Source: Caldilineaceae bacterium (lineage in GTDB: Bacteria > Chloroflexota > Anaerolineae > Caldilineales > Caldilineaceae). From it: a stretch of 64,000 nucleotides of DNA. Both the position numbers and the translations under genes were made by a program. The notes beneath the pieces were generated by a model. It saw only the letters and a list, made by a program, of their open reading frames with translations. It ran no database searches and had not been told where the DNA came from. This document shows, in pieces, positions 47,507 to 56,424 of the stretch (positions are counted from its first letter, which is position 1; the number at the start of each line of letters is the position of its first letter). Location: assembly GCA_011523365.1 (NCBI GenBank), contig WTGY01000199.1, positions 1 to 64,000 of the forward strand. The letters are read 5' to 3'.

Positions 47507-48610
47507 ATGAAGAGCAAGAGGTATCTGTTCGCAGTCCTGGTTCTGGCGCTGGCGGTAATTGTTTTGACGGCGTGCGAGACCCAGACAGTAGAGGTCGAGG
47601 TTACGCGCGTCGTTGACGTCACGGCGACGCCTAGGGCTGTCACATTCCATGAAGCGTCGGCAATCGAGGAAATGACCGCACCACATCAATGCAAGCCTTT
47701 GGCAACGCTCCCAACCGAATTCTCTCAGCCGTGGCGCTTGGGATTCATCAATCCCAACCTGGCTCATCCGTTCTTTGGTGAGTGGTCGGGGGCGATGAAG
47801 ACGGCCGCCGAATTTTACGGCGTGGAATTCTTTGAGTCGGATGCGGCCGGCGACTATGCGACCGAGCCGGACCTGCTGGAGACCCTGCTGTTGAACGACC
47901 TGAGCATCGTGGGAGCGCACGGACCCAATGTGTATGAAGGCCTTGCCCTGCGCGCGCTCGATGAAGGCATCCAGTTTATCGGCATTGACAACGGCCCCAG
48001 CGAATACACGCCGATTGTATACGGTATCCCCGATGGGATCGCCGGTATGCGCGGCGCGGAGTTACTGGTTGAGGGCGTCAGGTTACGCCAGCAGGAAGAT
48101 TGGGCCGGCCGCGAGTTGTTCTTCATTGAACTGACCCACGGCGGCATTCCTGCCTGCGTCACGCGCACCGGTTCAGCCGCTTCGACCTTCCAGGAGGCGA
48201 TGGGGCTGGACGACGATCATGTCTTGATGGCCGACCTGACCACGGGCCGCTCGGCCGAGGACATGGTGAACGACGCCATGACAGCGAATCCGGAAGGCGT
48301 CTTCGCAATGATTCCCTGCTGGGACGGCCTCGGCATTGGCCCGTACAATGCCGTTGCCGAAGCGGGCAACGAGGCCGACGTTATGCTCGTCACGCTGGGA
48401 GGCGACGAACCGCCGGCCAAGTTCCTGAAAACGAGGCCCATGGGCTACTACGGCTTCATCGAATTCCAGCCCTACTGCGAGGGCTGGGGCTGGGTCGAGG
48501 TCGCGCTCGCCACGCTGGAAGGCCTGCCTTTCGAAACCTACCAGGTACGCAAAGCGATCACACAGGAAACCGTTGATCAGCGGTACGCCGAACTCTACGA
48601 GTCCGAGTAG
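47507..48610 (+). CDS. sugar-type ABC transporter substrate-binding lipoprotein
   Basis: A 367-residue lipoprotein, anchored at Cys23 (VLTAC), with a type I periplasmic-binding fold of the ribose/galactose group: WRLGFINPNLAHPFFGEWSGAMKTAAEFYGV begins the domain, and GVFAMIPCWDGLGIGPYNAVAEAG is the hinge region. The partners downstream are two RbsC-like permeases and an ATPase. Ligand unknown; sugars, sugar alcohols or autoinducer-like molecules are typical. Confidence 0.88.
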   Translation: MKSKRYLFAVLVLALAVIVLTACETQTVEVEVTRVVDVTATPRAVTFHEASAIEEMTAPHQCKPLATLPTEFSQPWRLGFINPNLAHPFFGEWSGAMKTAAEFYGVEFFESDAAGDYATEPDLLETLLLNDLSIVGAHGPNVYEGLALRALDEGIQFIGIDNGPSEYTPIVYGIPDGIAGMRGAELLVEGVRLRQQEDWAGRELFFIELTHGGIPACVTRTGSAASTFQEAMGLDDDHVLMADLTTGRSAEDMVNDAMTANPEGVFAMIPCWDGLGIGPYNAVAEAGNEADVMLVTLGGDEPPAKFLKTRPMGYYGFIEFQPYCEGWGWVEVALATLEGLPFETYQVRKAITQETVDQRYAELYESE

Positions 48611-48636
48611 GGCTGACGCCTGAAGTACAGAAATTC

Positions 48637-48665
48637 GAGGGTGGGGCTCATCAGGCCCCACCCTC
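48637..48665. terminator. perfect 11-bp stem-loop between binding protein and permease genes
   Basis: GAGGGTGGGGC (48637-48647) pairs fully with GCCCCACCCTC (48655-48665), 7-base loop, 27 bases after the binding-protein stop. The following sequence is TCTACATTGG, not a T-run, so partial attenuation or transcript protection is likelier than full termination. It mirrors the livK-livH stem-loop. Confidence 0.7.
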
Positions 48666-48715
48666 TCTACATTGGAACTGATTCCTTTTTGAGACACAAG
48701 AGGTAGCAGACAAGC

Positions 48716-49732
48716 ATGGCAGCGGGGAGTCCGACAAAGCCGGCTGGCTCACATTATGCCGCTAGCGACGGCAGAAACCGAAGTAAACGAATAATCCAGT
48801 TCCTGTTGGACAATGGGCTGTTTATCGCCTTCGTCTTGGAACTCATTTTGTTTGCAGCCGCAGCCCCGGATCTCTTCATCAGGGCGAGAACGTTGGAGGC
48901 AATCCTCCGCCTGAGTGGGCCCGCAGGCATCGTGCTGGCTTCGTACACGATTACACTTATCTCCGGCCAGATCGACTTGTCTACGGCGCAGGTAGGGGGC
49001 ATGGCCTCACTGATGTTTGCAGCCGTCTTCCAGCTGCTGGAATGGCCGCTCGGGGTCGCGCTGGCCCTCACCGTCCTCTTGACGATCGCAGTCGGCCTTC
49101 TGAGCAGCTACCTCATCAAGCAGGGCATTCCGTCATTCGTGTCCACGCTGGCCGTCGGCGTCGTCTGCGGGGGAATCGGCTTTCTCATAATCAACCTTAC
49201 CAATCAGCCGGGCATGATCCGCTTGGTCCGCCCGCCGCTGCGGGACATCGCCAATTTCGAAATCATTGGCGTCCCTTTTGTCATTCCCTTGATGTTTGTC
49301 GCATACGCAATTGGGTGGGTGGTATTGAACCAGACCCGGTTCGGCGCCCATATCTATGCCATGGGCGGGAATCCGGCTGCCGCGGCTCTCAATGGCATCA
49401 ATGCCATCCGGATTGCGCGCATCGTGTTGGTTACCAATGCCGTCATCACCGGCATGGCCGGGATTTTAATCGCCGGTCGGCAACTGGCTGCGCAACCCGG
49501 CGTAGAAGGACTGGGCCAGTCGCTGACAGCCGCACTATTCGCAGGAGTGGCGCTCTCAGGGGGCAGTGGCAAGATCGAGCGCACGCTGATCGGTCTCCTG
49601 TTTCTGTCCACTCTGACGATTGGCCTGGGTATCCTGAACGTTGCCGCCCCCGTGCGGCAATTGATCTTCGGATCGGCTTTTGTTTTTGCCATATTGCTGG
49701 ACAGCATCCGCCAGCAGCTGGAATCGAGATAG
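48716..49732 (+). CDS. sugar-type ABC transporter permease 1 (RbsC-like)
   Basis: A 338-residue permease with about ten membrane segments. ASYTITLISGQIDLSTAQVGGMASLM and FGAHIYAMGGNPAAAALNGINAIRIARIVLVTNA are the RbsC-family landmarks, the second being the ATPase-contact loop. It forms a heterodimer with the next product. Confidence 0.9.
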   Translation: MAAGSPTKPAGSHYAASDGRNRSKRIIQFLLDNGLFIAFVLELILFAAAAPDLFIRARTLEAILRLSGPAGIVLASYTITLISGQIDLSTAQVGGMASLMFAAVFQLLEWPLGVALALTVLLTIAVGLLSSYLIKQGIPSFVSTLAVGVVCGGIGFLIINLTNQPGMIRLVRPPLRDIANFEIIGVPFVIPLMFVAYAIGWVVLNQTRFGAHIYAMGGNPAAAALNGINAIRIARIVLVTNAVITGMAGILIAGRQLAAQPGVEGLGQSLTAALFAGVALSGGSGKIERTLIGLLFLSTLTIGLGILNVAAPVRQLIFGSAFVFAILLDSIRQQLESR

Positions 49733-49743
49733 GGAACAGTTAG

Positions 49744-50739
49744 GTGTTTGTCCGACTCACCCAAGGCCAACTGCCGATGGCAAGACGGAGGCGGGAGCAG
49801 CTCCTGTTCCTGATGGACAATGGCATCTACGTCGTAACGGTCTTATTGTTTATCGCCTTCATCTTTCTTGCACCCTACTTCTTCACCTCCCGCAATCTTG
49901 TCAACATCCTCATCAGTGCTTCGCTTGCCGGCATCGTTACGGCAGGATACACCGTGGCAATCCTGGCTGGGCAGATCGATACGTCTACGCAGGGCGTACT
50001 GGCGGTCGCTACGGTAACGACGGCTCTCCTGTTCGAGGAGGTGGGCGCGTCACTCCCGATGACGGTTGCTTTTGCGCTCCTGGCCGGTATCGCCGCGGGT
50101 CTTTTCAACGGGCTCATCGTCGTGAACGGTAAGATCGTTGCCTTCGTTGCGACGCTGGCGACGCAAGGAGTGATGTTGGCGATCGCGCTTTTCCTCAGTG
50201 GGGGCCAAACAATAACGATCGCCCGCGAGGGGCTGCAGGAGGCTGTTTTCATACGCGTGTTTGGGATCCCCTCGTCGGTGTGGATCATGTTTTTCTGCTA
50301 CATTGTCGGCTATGTCATGTTGACGCAGACGAAGCTGGGCGCTCACATTTACGCCACCGGCGCCGACTATCGCGCTGCCCTCCTGAGCGGAGTTCCAGTT
50401 GACAGAGTAATCCGTATCGCGCTGGTGATCTCAGCCCTGACCGCGGCTCTGACCGCCGTCCTGGTGACGGCACGCGCGAAGCAGTCGGCCATGTTCGGGC
50501 TGGCGATTGCAGGCAGCGTGGACTTTGTTACTGCCCTGACCGCAGTTCTACTGGGAGGCTTCAGTCTCTTTGGCGGCGTCGGCCGCATCGAGCGTAATTT
50601 AGTGGCAGTGCTGTTTCTAACGATCCTGGGCAACGGTCTGCAGCTGATGGATGTTCCCACCGGTATTATTCTAATAGTGCGCGGCTTTGCACTGGTGCTG
50701 GCCGTCATCCTCAGTGTTCTGCGGGCGCGCATGACCTAG
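49744..50739 (+). CDS. sugar-type ABC transporter permease 2 (RbsC-like)
   Basis: A 331-residue RbsC-family permease with GYTVAILAGQIDTSTQGVLAVATV and LGAHIYATGADYRAALLSGVPVDRVIRIALV. The start is GTG 49744 behind AGGGA; an ATG 11 codons later is possible. It begins 11 bases after permease 1, a paralogous pair from tandem duplication. Confidence 0.9.
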   Translation: MFVRLTQGQLPMARRRREQLLFLMDNGIYVVTVLLFIAFIFLAPYFFTSRNLVNILISASLAGIVTAGYTVAILAGQIDTSTQGVLAVATVTTALLFEEVGASLPMTVAFALLAGIAAGLFNGLIVVNGKIVAFVATLATQGVMLAIALFLSGGQTITIAREGLQEAVFIRVFGIPSSVWIMFFCYIVGYVMLTQTKLGAHIYATGADYRAALLSGVPVDRVIRIALVISALTAALTAVLVTARAKQSAMFGLAIAGSVDFVTALTAVLLGGFSLFGGVGRIERNLVAVLFLTILGNGLQLMDVPTGIILIVRGFALVLAVILSVLRARMT

Positions 50740-50773
50740 GCCCGGCTTCCTGGCATCGAATACGGAGTAGAGC

Positions 50774-51523
50774 ATGGCGAGCGAAGACGCTATTCTGGAG
50801 ACGATAGACCTGGACAAGTCCTTTGGCGCCGTGCACGCGGTGCGAACCGTCAGTTGGAAAGTCTATGAAGGACGTGTGAACGCGTTGGTTGGGGACAACG
50901 GTGCCGGCAAGTCCACTCTGATCAAGCTGATCAGCGGTGCGTTGCTGCCAAACAGTGGGGGATTTCGCGTGCGCGGGCAAGAGACCCGGATAGGGGGGCC
51001 CGCGGGAGCTTTCGGGCTTGGAATCGCCGCCGTCTACCAGGATCTGGCTCTTGTCGAAAATCGGGACGTGGTAATGAACATGTTTCTGGGCAGCGAACTG
51101 ACCCGCGGGCCCGGGCAGATCTTTCTGGACCACAAGGGCATGTTGAGGCAGGCGCACGAGGTGCTCGACGACATTCATGCCCGCATTCCAAACGTTCGCG
51201 AGATGGTCCGCAACCTGTCCGGCGGACAGCGTCAGGCCGTCGCGGTCGGCAGGGCGCTGATCCGCGGCGGTGAAATCATCATCATGGACGAGCCCACGGC
51301 CGCACTCGGTGTAGAGCAGACCCAGGAAGTCCTGCAGCTCATCGACACCTTGCGAGACCAGGGCAAAACCATCATTCTCATCAGCCACAACATTCAGCAG
51401 GTCTTCGAAATCGCCGACTACATTTCAGTTATGTTTCACGGTGAGCTCATTGGCACACGTTCCAGAGACGAAGCGACCGAGGCCGAAGTAGTGGCCATGA
51501 TTATGGGGAAGCGCTCGCCTTAA
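50774..51523 (+). CDS. sugar-type ABC transporter ATPase (single domain)
   Basis: A 249-residue ATPase with Walker A LVGDNGAGKSTLIKL, signature LSGGQRQAVAVGRAL, Walker B IIMDEPTAALG and H-loop ISHN. It has one nucleotide domain, as in FrcA, not the two of RbsA, so it must act as a homodimer. The unusual His to Asn position (ISHNIQQVFEIAD) is common in this group. Fourth gene of the operon. Confidence 0.9.
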   Translation: MASEDAILETIDLDKSFGAVHAVRTVSWKVYEGRVNALVGDNGAGKSTLIKLISGALLPNSGGFRVRGQETRIGGPAGAFGLGIAAVYQDLALVENRDVVMNMFLGSELTRGPGQIFLDHKGMLRQAHEVLDDIHARIPNVREMVRNLSGGQRQAVAVGRALIRGGEIIIMDEPTAALGVEQTQEVLQLIDTLRDQGKTIILISHNIQQVFEIADYISVMFHGELIGTRSRDEATEAEVVAMIMGKRSP

Positions 51524-51544
51524 TGTGTCGGAGTTGAAACGGCA

Positions 51545-54514
51545 ATGTTCAGGCGAATGTGGGCACTGTTGTCCAAGCGAATCGGCCCGGCGTTCAGTCC
51601 CGTCTTGCTGGCCGCCAGGCGCCTGAAGGCCGAAGCATGGCTGGCTGCCGCGATGGCTGTCGGCCTGCTGGCAGCCGTCGCATTCACAACCAGCATTCCC
51701 ACCTACAGCAACGCTGTCTATGTCCGCCTGCTGAGAAAGGAGTTACACGAGAAGACGAAGAACTACCCTCCCTTCTCCTTCATGTTCCACTTTCTTGGGG
51801 CCAAACACGGGTACCCCGAGTATGATGACGTTCGGTCGGTAGACACCTTCCTCACCAACCAGGCGGCGGGCAGTTTGGGGCTGCCGCGCACAACCGATGT
51901 CCGGTTCTTCCAAACAGTGCCATTCTCCATCTTTCCCCAGGACGCTGAGACACTGGCGATCGCGCACTCTGCCACTGCCGAACTGAGTTTCGCGTTCCAG
52001 AGCGGTCTTGAGCAGAAGATTACAATTCTGGAAGGCCGATTTCCTGAAGGCGCAGGTCTGTTTTCGAGTCGGTCCGCTCCGGTCGAGGCCATTATCAACA
52101 TAAACCTGGCCGAAAAGATGGGGTGGCAGGTTGGCGAAACATTTATCGCCTTCTCCAAGGCGCCCGCCGACTCGGAGGAGCCGCCAAGCCAGATTCCACT
52201 TCAAGTCGTGGGCGTCTGGCAGATGACCGACCGTCATGACGAGTACTGGTTCTACAACCCATTCGCCCTCATCAGGAATCAGCTATTGGTGACGGAGGAG
52301 GCCTTTGCCAGGCAGATTGGCCCTGCTTTGAGCGGCGAGATTGCGGTTGGGGCCTGGTACATGGTGCTGGACGGAGAGTCCTTTGAAGTCAGGCAGGCCG
52401 GCGCATTTCTGGAGAGGCTACGGCGCGTCGATCAGAGAGCCGGCGCGTTACTTCCCGGTACTTCCTTGCTGGTTGCGCCCAGCAGTTCAGGCCTGAAAAG
52501 GTACCAGCATGCAGCGCAGTCGATGACGCAGTCGCTGTTTGTAATCGCTCTGCCGATTTTCGGATCAATTGCGGCCTATCTCTGGCTTGTTGCCAGAGTC
52601 TATGTGGAGAGAAGACGGGCCGAGATCTCGCTACTGCGAAGCCGCGGCGCGTCGGCGAGTCAGGTCGCGGTCATGGTCGTGTTGGAGGGGATTGTATTGG
52701 GCTGCGTTGCCTGGGCCGGCGGCGTGCCGGTCGGCAGTAGAATAGCCCAAATCATCGACAGGACTCAGGGCTTCCTGGAGTTCGGCGGCAAGTCGGTTTC
52801 CCCCATGACAATCACTCCGTCCGTGGAGCGCATCGCCATTTTGACGGTCGCCCTGGCACTCCTGTTCATCCTGGTGCCCACACTGGACGCGACACGGCAC
52901 ACCCTGGCGTCATACCGGCGAGAAAGGGCTCGCGGACGCTGGAAGTGGCGGCACGGCCTTGGTCTCGACCTGCTCATACTTCTGGCCGCCGGTTACGGCA
53001 CATTCAGGCTGCGCAGTGAGGGTGGTCTCGTTCCGACGGGACCGGCAGACTCGGACGCCATCGGGCCTATGCTCGATCCATTGCTATTTGTCACACCGGT
53101 GCTCTGGCTTCTTGGGTTCGCGCTGTTGGGCGTACGCGCCCTGACGCCCCTCATGCTGGCAATCTCCTGGGTGTCCAGACAGTTGGAGGGTTTGGGTCTG
53201 CTGCTTGCCGTACGGCGGCTCGCCCGGTCCACGGGAAACTTTCGCATCCCGCTCCTGCTGCTCATTGTGACGCTCAGCCTTGCCGTGTTTACGGCTTCGC
53301 TGGCACAGACCATGGGCAGACAGATTGCAGCCGAGATTCGGTACCGAATCGGCGCAGACATGCGCTTGACGGAGGTTGGCGAGAGCATAGAACTCGATCC
53401 CCTGGGAATCTCCACTTCAATCAGCATTGAAGGTGCTGATACTGACACCGTTCAGCGGGAATCAGCATCCGCCGAGGGTTACACGACGTGGTCATTTCTG
53501 CCGGTTGCGGAACACAACACTGCACCCGGAGTGAAGGCGGTTGCAAGGGTGGGGAGATACAGGGCACTTGCCGAAGTCGGTCAGTGGAAACAGGCGGGGC
53601 ACTTCATCGGGATCGACCGGACCGACTTCCCGGACGTCGTCTTCTGGCGACCTGACTTTGCACCTAGCAGCTTGGGTTCACTGATGAACGCTCTGGCTGT
53701 CAAACCCAATGGCGTGCTGGTCCCAAACAGCTTCCTGCGCGAGATGGTCCTGAAAGAGGGGGATGATTTGCGCGTGGCTGTGTCGATCCCCGAACAACGC
53801 AAGGAGCTGACCTGGCTCGAAGCACCGATCGAATTCCGCATTGTTGGCAGCTTTGACAGGTTTCCTTCCTGGGAGCCCGAGCATGGACCGGTCCTGGTTG
53901 GCAACCTTGACTACGTGTTTGAGCGCGCCGGAGGACAGTTCCCTTTTGATGTCTGGCTACGCACCGTACCTGACCCGAACTATGACCTGATCGAACAGGA
54001 TCTGCGGGATAAAGGTTTTCAGATATTGGGATGGGATGCGCCGGGACCCTGGGTTCTGCAGGCTCTGCGAAGGCCGGAGTTCCAGGGCGTCGTTGGGCTG
54101 CTTTCAATTGGGTTTGTGGCCTGCACACTCCTGACCATTCTGGGATTTGTCCTCTTCACAATATCGTCATTTCGCGTGCGGGCGATCGAGACGGGCGTAT
54201 TGCGCGCCCTCGGTTTCACGCCTCGTGAGGTAATCGCATTCATGGGATGGGAGTTAATCATTCTTCTCCTGTTCGGCTTGACTTTCGGCACGGGGATCGG
54301 AATCTGGACCAGCGGTACATTCATACCCTATCTGCAGAGCGGAATCGCCCCAGTGCCTGCAATTCTTCCCCTGGCGCCTCAGATTGCGTGGCCTCGGGTC
54401 TATCAGGTCTATCTCGTTTTGGGTACACTTTACCTCTGTTCAACGGCACTTCTGACGTTTTCGCTGATGCGGTCACAAGTTACTCAAGCTATTAAGATGG
54501 GCGAAACGGTCTGA
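51545..54514 (+). CDS. large FtsX-family permease without a partner ATPase
   Basis: A 989-residue membrane protein: one helix at ~32-55, a long external domain (~56-330), then two FtsX core domains, one at about 330-450 (ERRRAEISLLRSRGASASQVAVMVVLEGIVLG) and one near the C-terminus (RAIETGVLRALGFTPREVIAFMGWELIILLLFG), with more helices and a second external domain between. Members act in lipoprotein or peptide export or in mechanotransmission with a MacB-type ATPase. No such ATPase lies adjacent; the gene starts 21 bases after a sugar-type ATPase. The partner must be elsewhere. Confidence 0.82.
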   Translation: MFRRMWALLSKRIGPAFSPVLLAARRLKAEAWLAAAMAVGLLAAVAFTTSIPTYSNAVYVRLLRKELHEKTKNYPPFSFMFHFLGAKHGYPEYDDVRSVDTFLTNQAAGSLGLPRTTDVRFFQTVPFSIFPQDAETLAIAHSATAELSFAFQSGLEQKITILEGRFPEGAGLFSSRSAPVEAIININLAEKMGWQVGETFIAFSKAPADSEEPPSQIPLQVVGVWQMTDRHDEYWFYNPFALIRNQLLVTEEAFARQIGPALSGEIAVGAWYMVLDGESFEVRQAGAFLERLRRVDQRAGALLPGTSLLVAPSSSGLKRYQHAAQSMTQSLFVIALPIFGSIAAYLWLVARVYVERRRAEISLLRSRGASASQVAVMVVLEGIVLGCVAWAGGVPVGSRIAQIIDRTQGFLEFGGKSVSPMTITPSVERIAILTVALALLFILVPTLDATRHTLASYRRERARGRWKWRHGLGLDLLILLAAGYGTFRLRSEGGLVPTGPADSDAIGPMLDPLLFVTPVLWLLGFALLGVRALTPLMLAISWVSRQLEGLGLLLAVRRLARSTGNFRIPLLLLIVTLSLAVFTASLAQTMGRQIAAEIRYRIGADMRLTEVGESIELDPLGISTSISIEGADTDTVQRESASAEGYTTWSFLPVAEHNTAPGVKAVARVGRYRALAEVGQWKQAGHFIGIDRTDFPDVVFWRPDFAPSSLGSLMNALAVKPNGVLVPNSFLREMVLKEGDDLRVAVSIPEQRKELTWLEAPIEFRIVGSFDRFPSWEPEHGPVLVGNLDYVFERAGGQFPFDVWLRTVPDPNYDLIEQDLRDKGFQILGWDAPGPWVLQALRRPEFQGVVGLLSIGFVACTLLTILGFVLFTISSFRVRAIETGVLRALGFTPREVIAFMGWELIILLLFGLTFGTGIGIWTSGTFIPYLQSGIAPVPAILPLAPQIAWPRVYQVYLVLGTLYLCSTALLTFSLMRSQVTQAIKMGETV

Positions 54515-54632
54515 TGACTTCGTCGGACTCTGAGGGGCGGCCCCGCTTGGCATTTGACCCGAAGCGGCCCGAATGTCCTGCAGTTAGCATTCTGAGAATA
54601 AGCATTTACGTACGCTCAACGGCCACCCAAAA

Positions 54633-55610
54633 ATGGAAGAGATAGTCATACAGACGCCCGCCCGCCTACATTTCGGCCTCCTCGACTTGCACGGCGGACT
54701 GGGGAGAATCGATGGCGGCATCGGACTGGCTCTCGAAAAGCCCAGGACAGTCATTTCCGCCAGGCGCAGCAGCGGCTGCGATGCCTCCTGCCCGATGGAG
54801 CGAGCATTCGAAGGACGTCTCGAGACTGCGCTTCAAGCTGTCTGCAGCCAATATGGATTCCCGGGCGCTTCGGTCTCAATCGCGGAAAGGGCGCGCCCCC
54901 ACTCTGGCCTTGGCAGCGCCTCCCAGACGCTCGTGGGCGCGGGGATTGCCGTCTGCGCGCTCTACGGTCTGGATCCCTGCGTAAAGGAGATCGCAGGTCT
55001 CGTTGGACGGGGAGGGACGTCCGGTATCGGCATTGGAGCCATCCAACAGGGAGGATTCATTTTGGATGGGGGACACCGGTTTCGCCGCGGCGAGGAAAGC
55101 AAATCCGGGTACTCGCCCTCTTCCGCCTCCGTAGGCGTTCCTCCCCCGCCAATCTTGGCGCGCTACGACTTTCCCGATTGGGACGTCCTGATCGTAATTC
55201 CCCAAGGGGAGGGCGCCAGCGGTGACCGCGAGCGCGACCTCTTCGTGGAGGCCTGCCCTGTCCCGGCAAGTGAGGTGGAAAAGATGTGCCGGATACTTTT
55301 GATGCAAATGCTGCCCGCGGTCCTGGAGGAGGACCTGGAGACGTTTGGAGCCGCAATGGAGGCCTTTCAGGGCTACGGGTTCAAGGTTTTTGAAGCCAAG
55401 ACTCAGGGCCCTTTGGTTTCGCAATGCGCAGATTTCCTGCGGTCCAACGGAGGCACAGGCGTGGGAATGAGCAGCTGGGGTCCGACTCTGTTTGCTTTCG
55501 GAGACGATCTGTCAGCACTGCGGGACAAGGCGGAAAGATGGCTCTTGGGCCGAGGAGGGGGAGAGGTCATTTTGACCCGGGCAAACAATCAGGGCTTCAG
55601 GAAGCTGTGA
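54633..55610 (+). CDS. beta-ribofuranosylaminobenzene 5'-phosphate synthase-like GHMP-fold protein
   Basis: A 325-residue homologue of beta-RFAP synthase, which joins p-aminobenzoate (or 4-hydroxybenzoate) to phosphoribosyl pyrophosphate with loss of CO2 at the start of tetrahydromethanopterin synthesis. It begins QTPARLHFGLLDLHGGLGRIDGGIGLALE and carries the GHMP phosphate loop RPHSGLGSASQ (88-98), then GRGGTSGIGIGAIQQGGFILDGGH. The reaction in this organism is inferred. It is followed 108 bases later by a TrpF homologue. No other methanopterin gene is in the window. Confidence 0.82.
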   Translation: MEEIVIQTPARLHFGLLDLHGGLGRIDGGIGLALEKPRTVISARRSSGCDASCPMERAFEGRLETALQAVCSQYGFPGASVSIAERARPHSGLGSASQTLVGAGIAVCALYGLDPCVKEIAGLVGRGGTSGIGIGAIQQGGFILDGGHRFRRGEESKSGYSPSSASVGVPPPPILARYDFPDWDVLIVIPQGEGASGDRERDLFVEACPVPASEVEKMCRILLMQMLPAVLEEDLETFGAAMEAFQGYGFKVFEAKTQGPLVSQCADFLRSNGGTGVGMSSWGPTLFAFGDDLSALRDKAERWLLGRGGGEVILTRANNQGFRKL

Positions 55611-55718
55611 AGACCGGTGGGCAATTTTGGAGTCTCCCGTTCGAACCAAGTGGCTAAGGTTATCGCCGGTTGCAATTCGATTCCCTGAGCGGGATCAACG
55701 GAGGGTGGAGCTGAGCAA

Positions 55719-56390
55719 ATGACGGTCCTTAAGCTTTGCGGTACGACAAGTGCAGGAGATGCGCGGCTCGGGCGGGGGGCAGACTTTTGCGGTGTCCTGG
55801 TCGGTGTGGAATGGTCGGAGCGAAGCTTGTCACTGGAAGCTGCCGCGGAAGTGACAAGGGCTTCGGGCGTGAGAAACGTCATCTTACTGTGCAATCCAAG
55901 CCTAGAGTTTGCAGGGGCGGTCTCGAGAACACTGCGCCCTCATGCGCTGCAGCTCCATTGCCACGAAACCCCGAAGCTCGTTTCTGAGTTGAAGAAATCC
56001 CTTTCCTGCGAGATTTGGAAGACTGTACACCTGCCCAGCCTGGACGGACAGGCAATACCCGAAGAGTATGCCGCCGCTGGGGCGGACGCGCTGCTGGTGG
56101 ATTCGGTTGACGTGAGCGAGGGCTTCGAACGGCTGGGAGGGACCGGCAAGGTAGGCGACTGGACAGCGGTGACAGCACTCAAGGAAAAGATTGACATCCC
56201 AATCTTTCTGGCGGGCGGGATCAATCCTGATAACGTCGCCGACGCCGTCCGTCAGGTGCGGCCGCACGGGATTGACCTTTGTAGCGGCGTAGAGGTGCGA
56301 AGGGGCAAACGCGATCCAATTAAGGTGGAAAGCCTGATTCGGAGATTTCGAGGAGCGGCAGCGAAACTCACCCACATGCCAACGCCGTGA
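55719..56390 (+). CDS. phosphoribosylanthranilate isomerase-like (beta/alpha)8 protein
   Basis: A 223-residue TrpF-family barrel. The general base and acid of TrpF are kept: Cys7 (LKLCGTT) and Asp128 (ALLVDS). The phosphate-binding end is recognisable (GGTGKVGDW, FLAGGINPDNV, GIDLCSGVEVRRGKRDP). It is not beside other trp genes. Position behind a beta-RFAP synthase homologue allows a role on an aminobenzene ribosyl phosphate instead of, or besides, tryptophan synthesis; this is inference. Confidence 0.78.
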   Translation: MTVLKLCGTTSAGDARLGRGADFCGVLVGVEWSERSLSLEAAAEVTRASGVRNVILLCNPSLEFAGAVSRTLRPHALQLHCHETPKLVSELKKSLSCEIWKTVHLPSLDGQAIPEEYAAAGADALLVDSVDVSEGFERLGGTGKVGDWTAVTALKEKIDIPIFLAGGINPDNVADAVRQVRPHGIDLCSGVEVRRGKRDPIKVESLIRRFRGAAAKLTHMPTP

Positions 56391-56424
56391 GCAGAAACGT
56401 CAGGTGGGAACTATTGCGGGAAGG

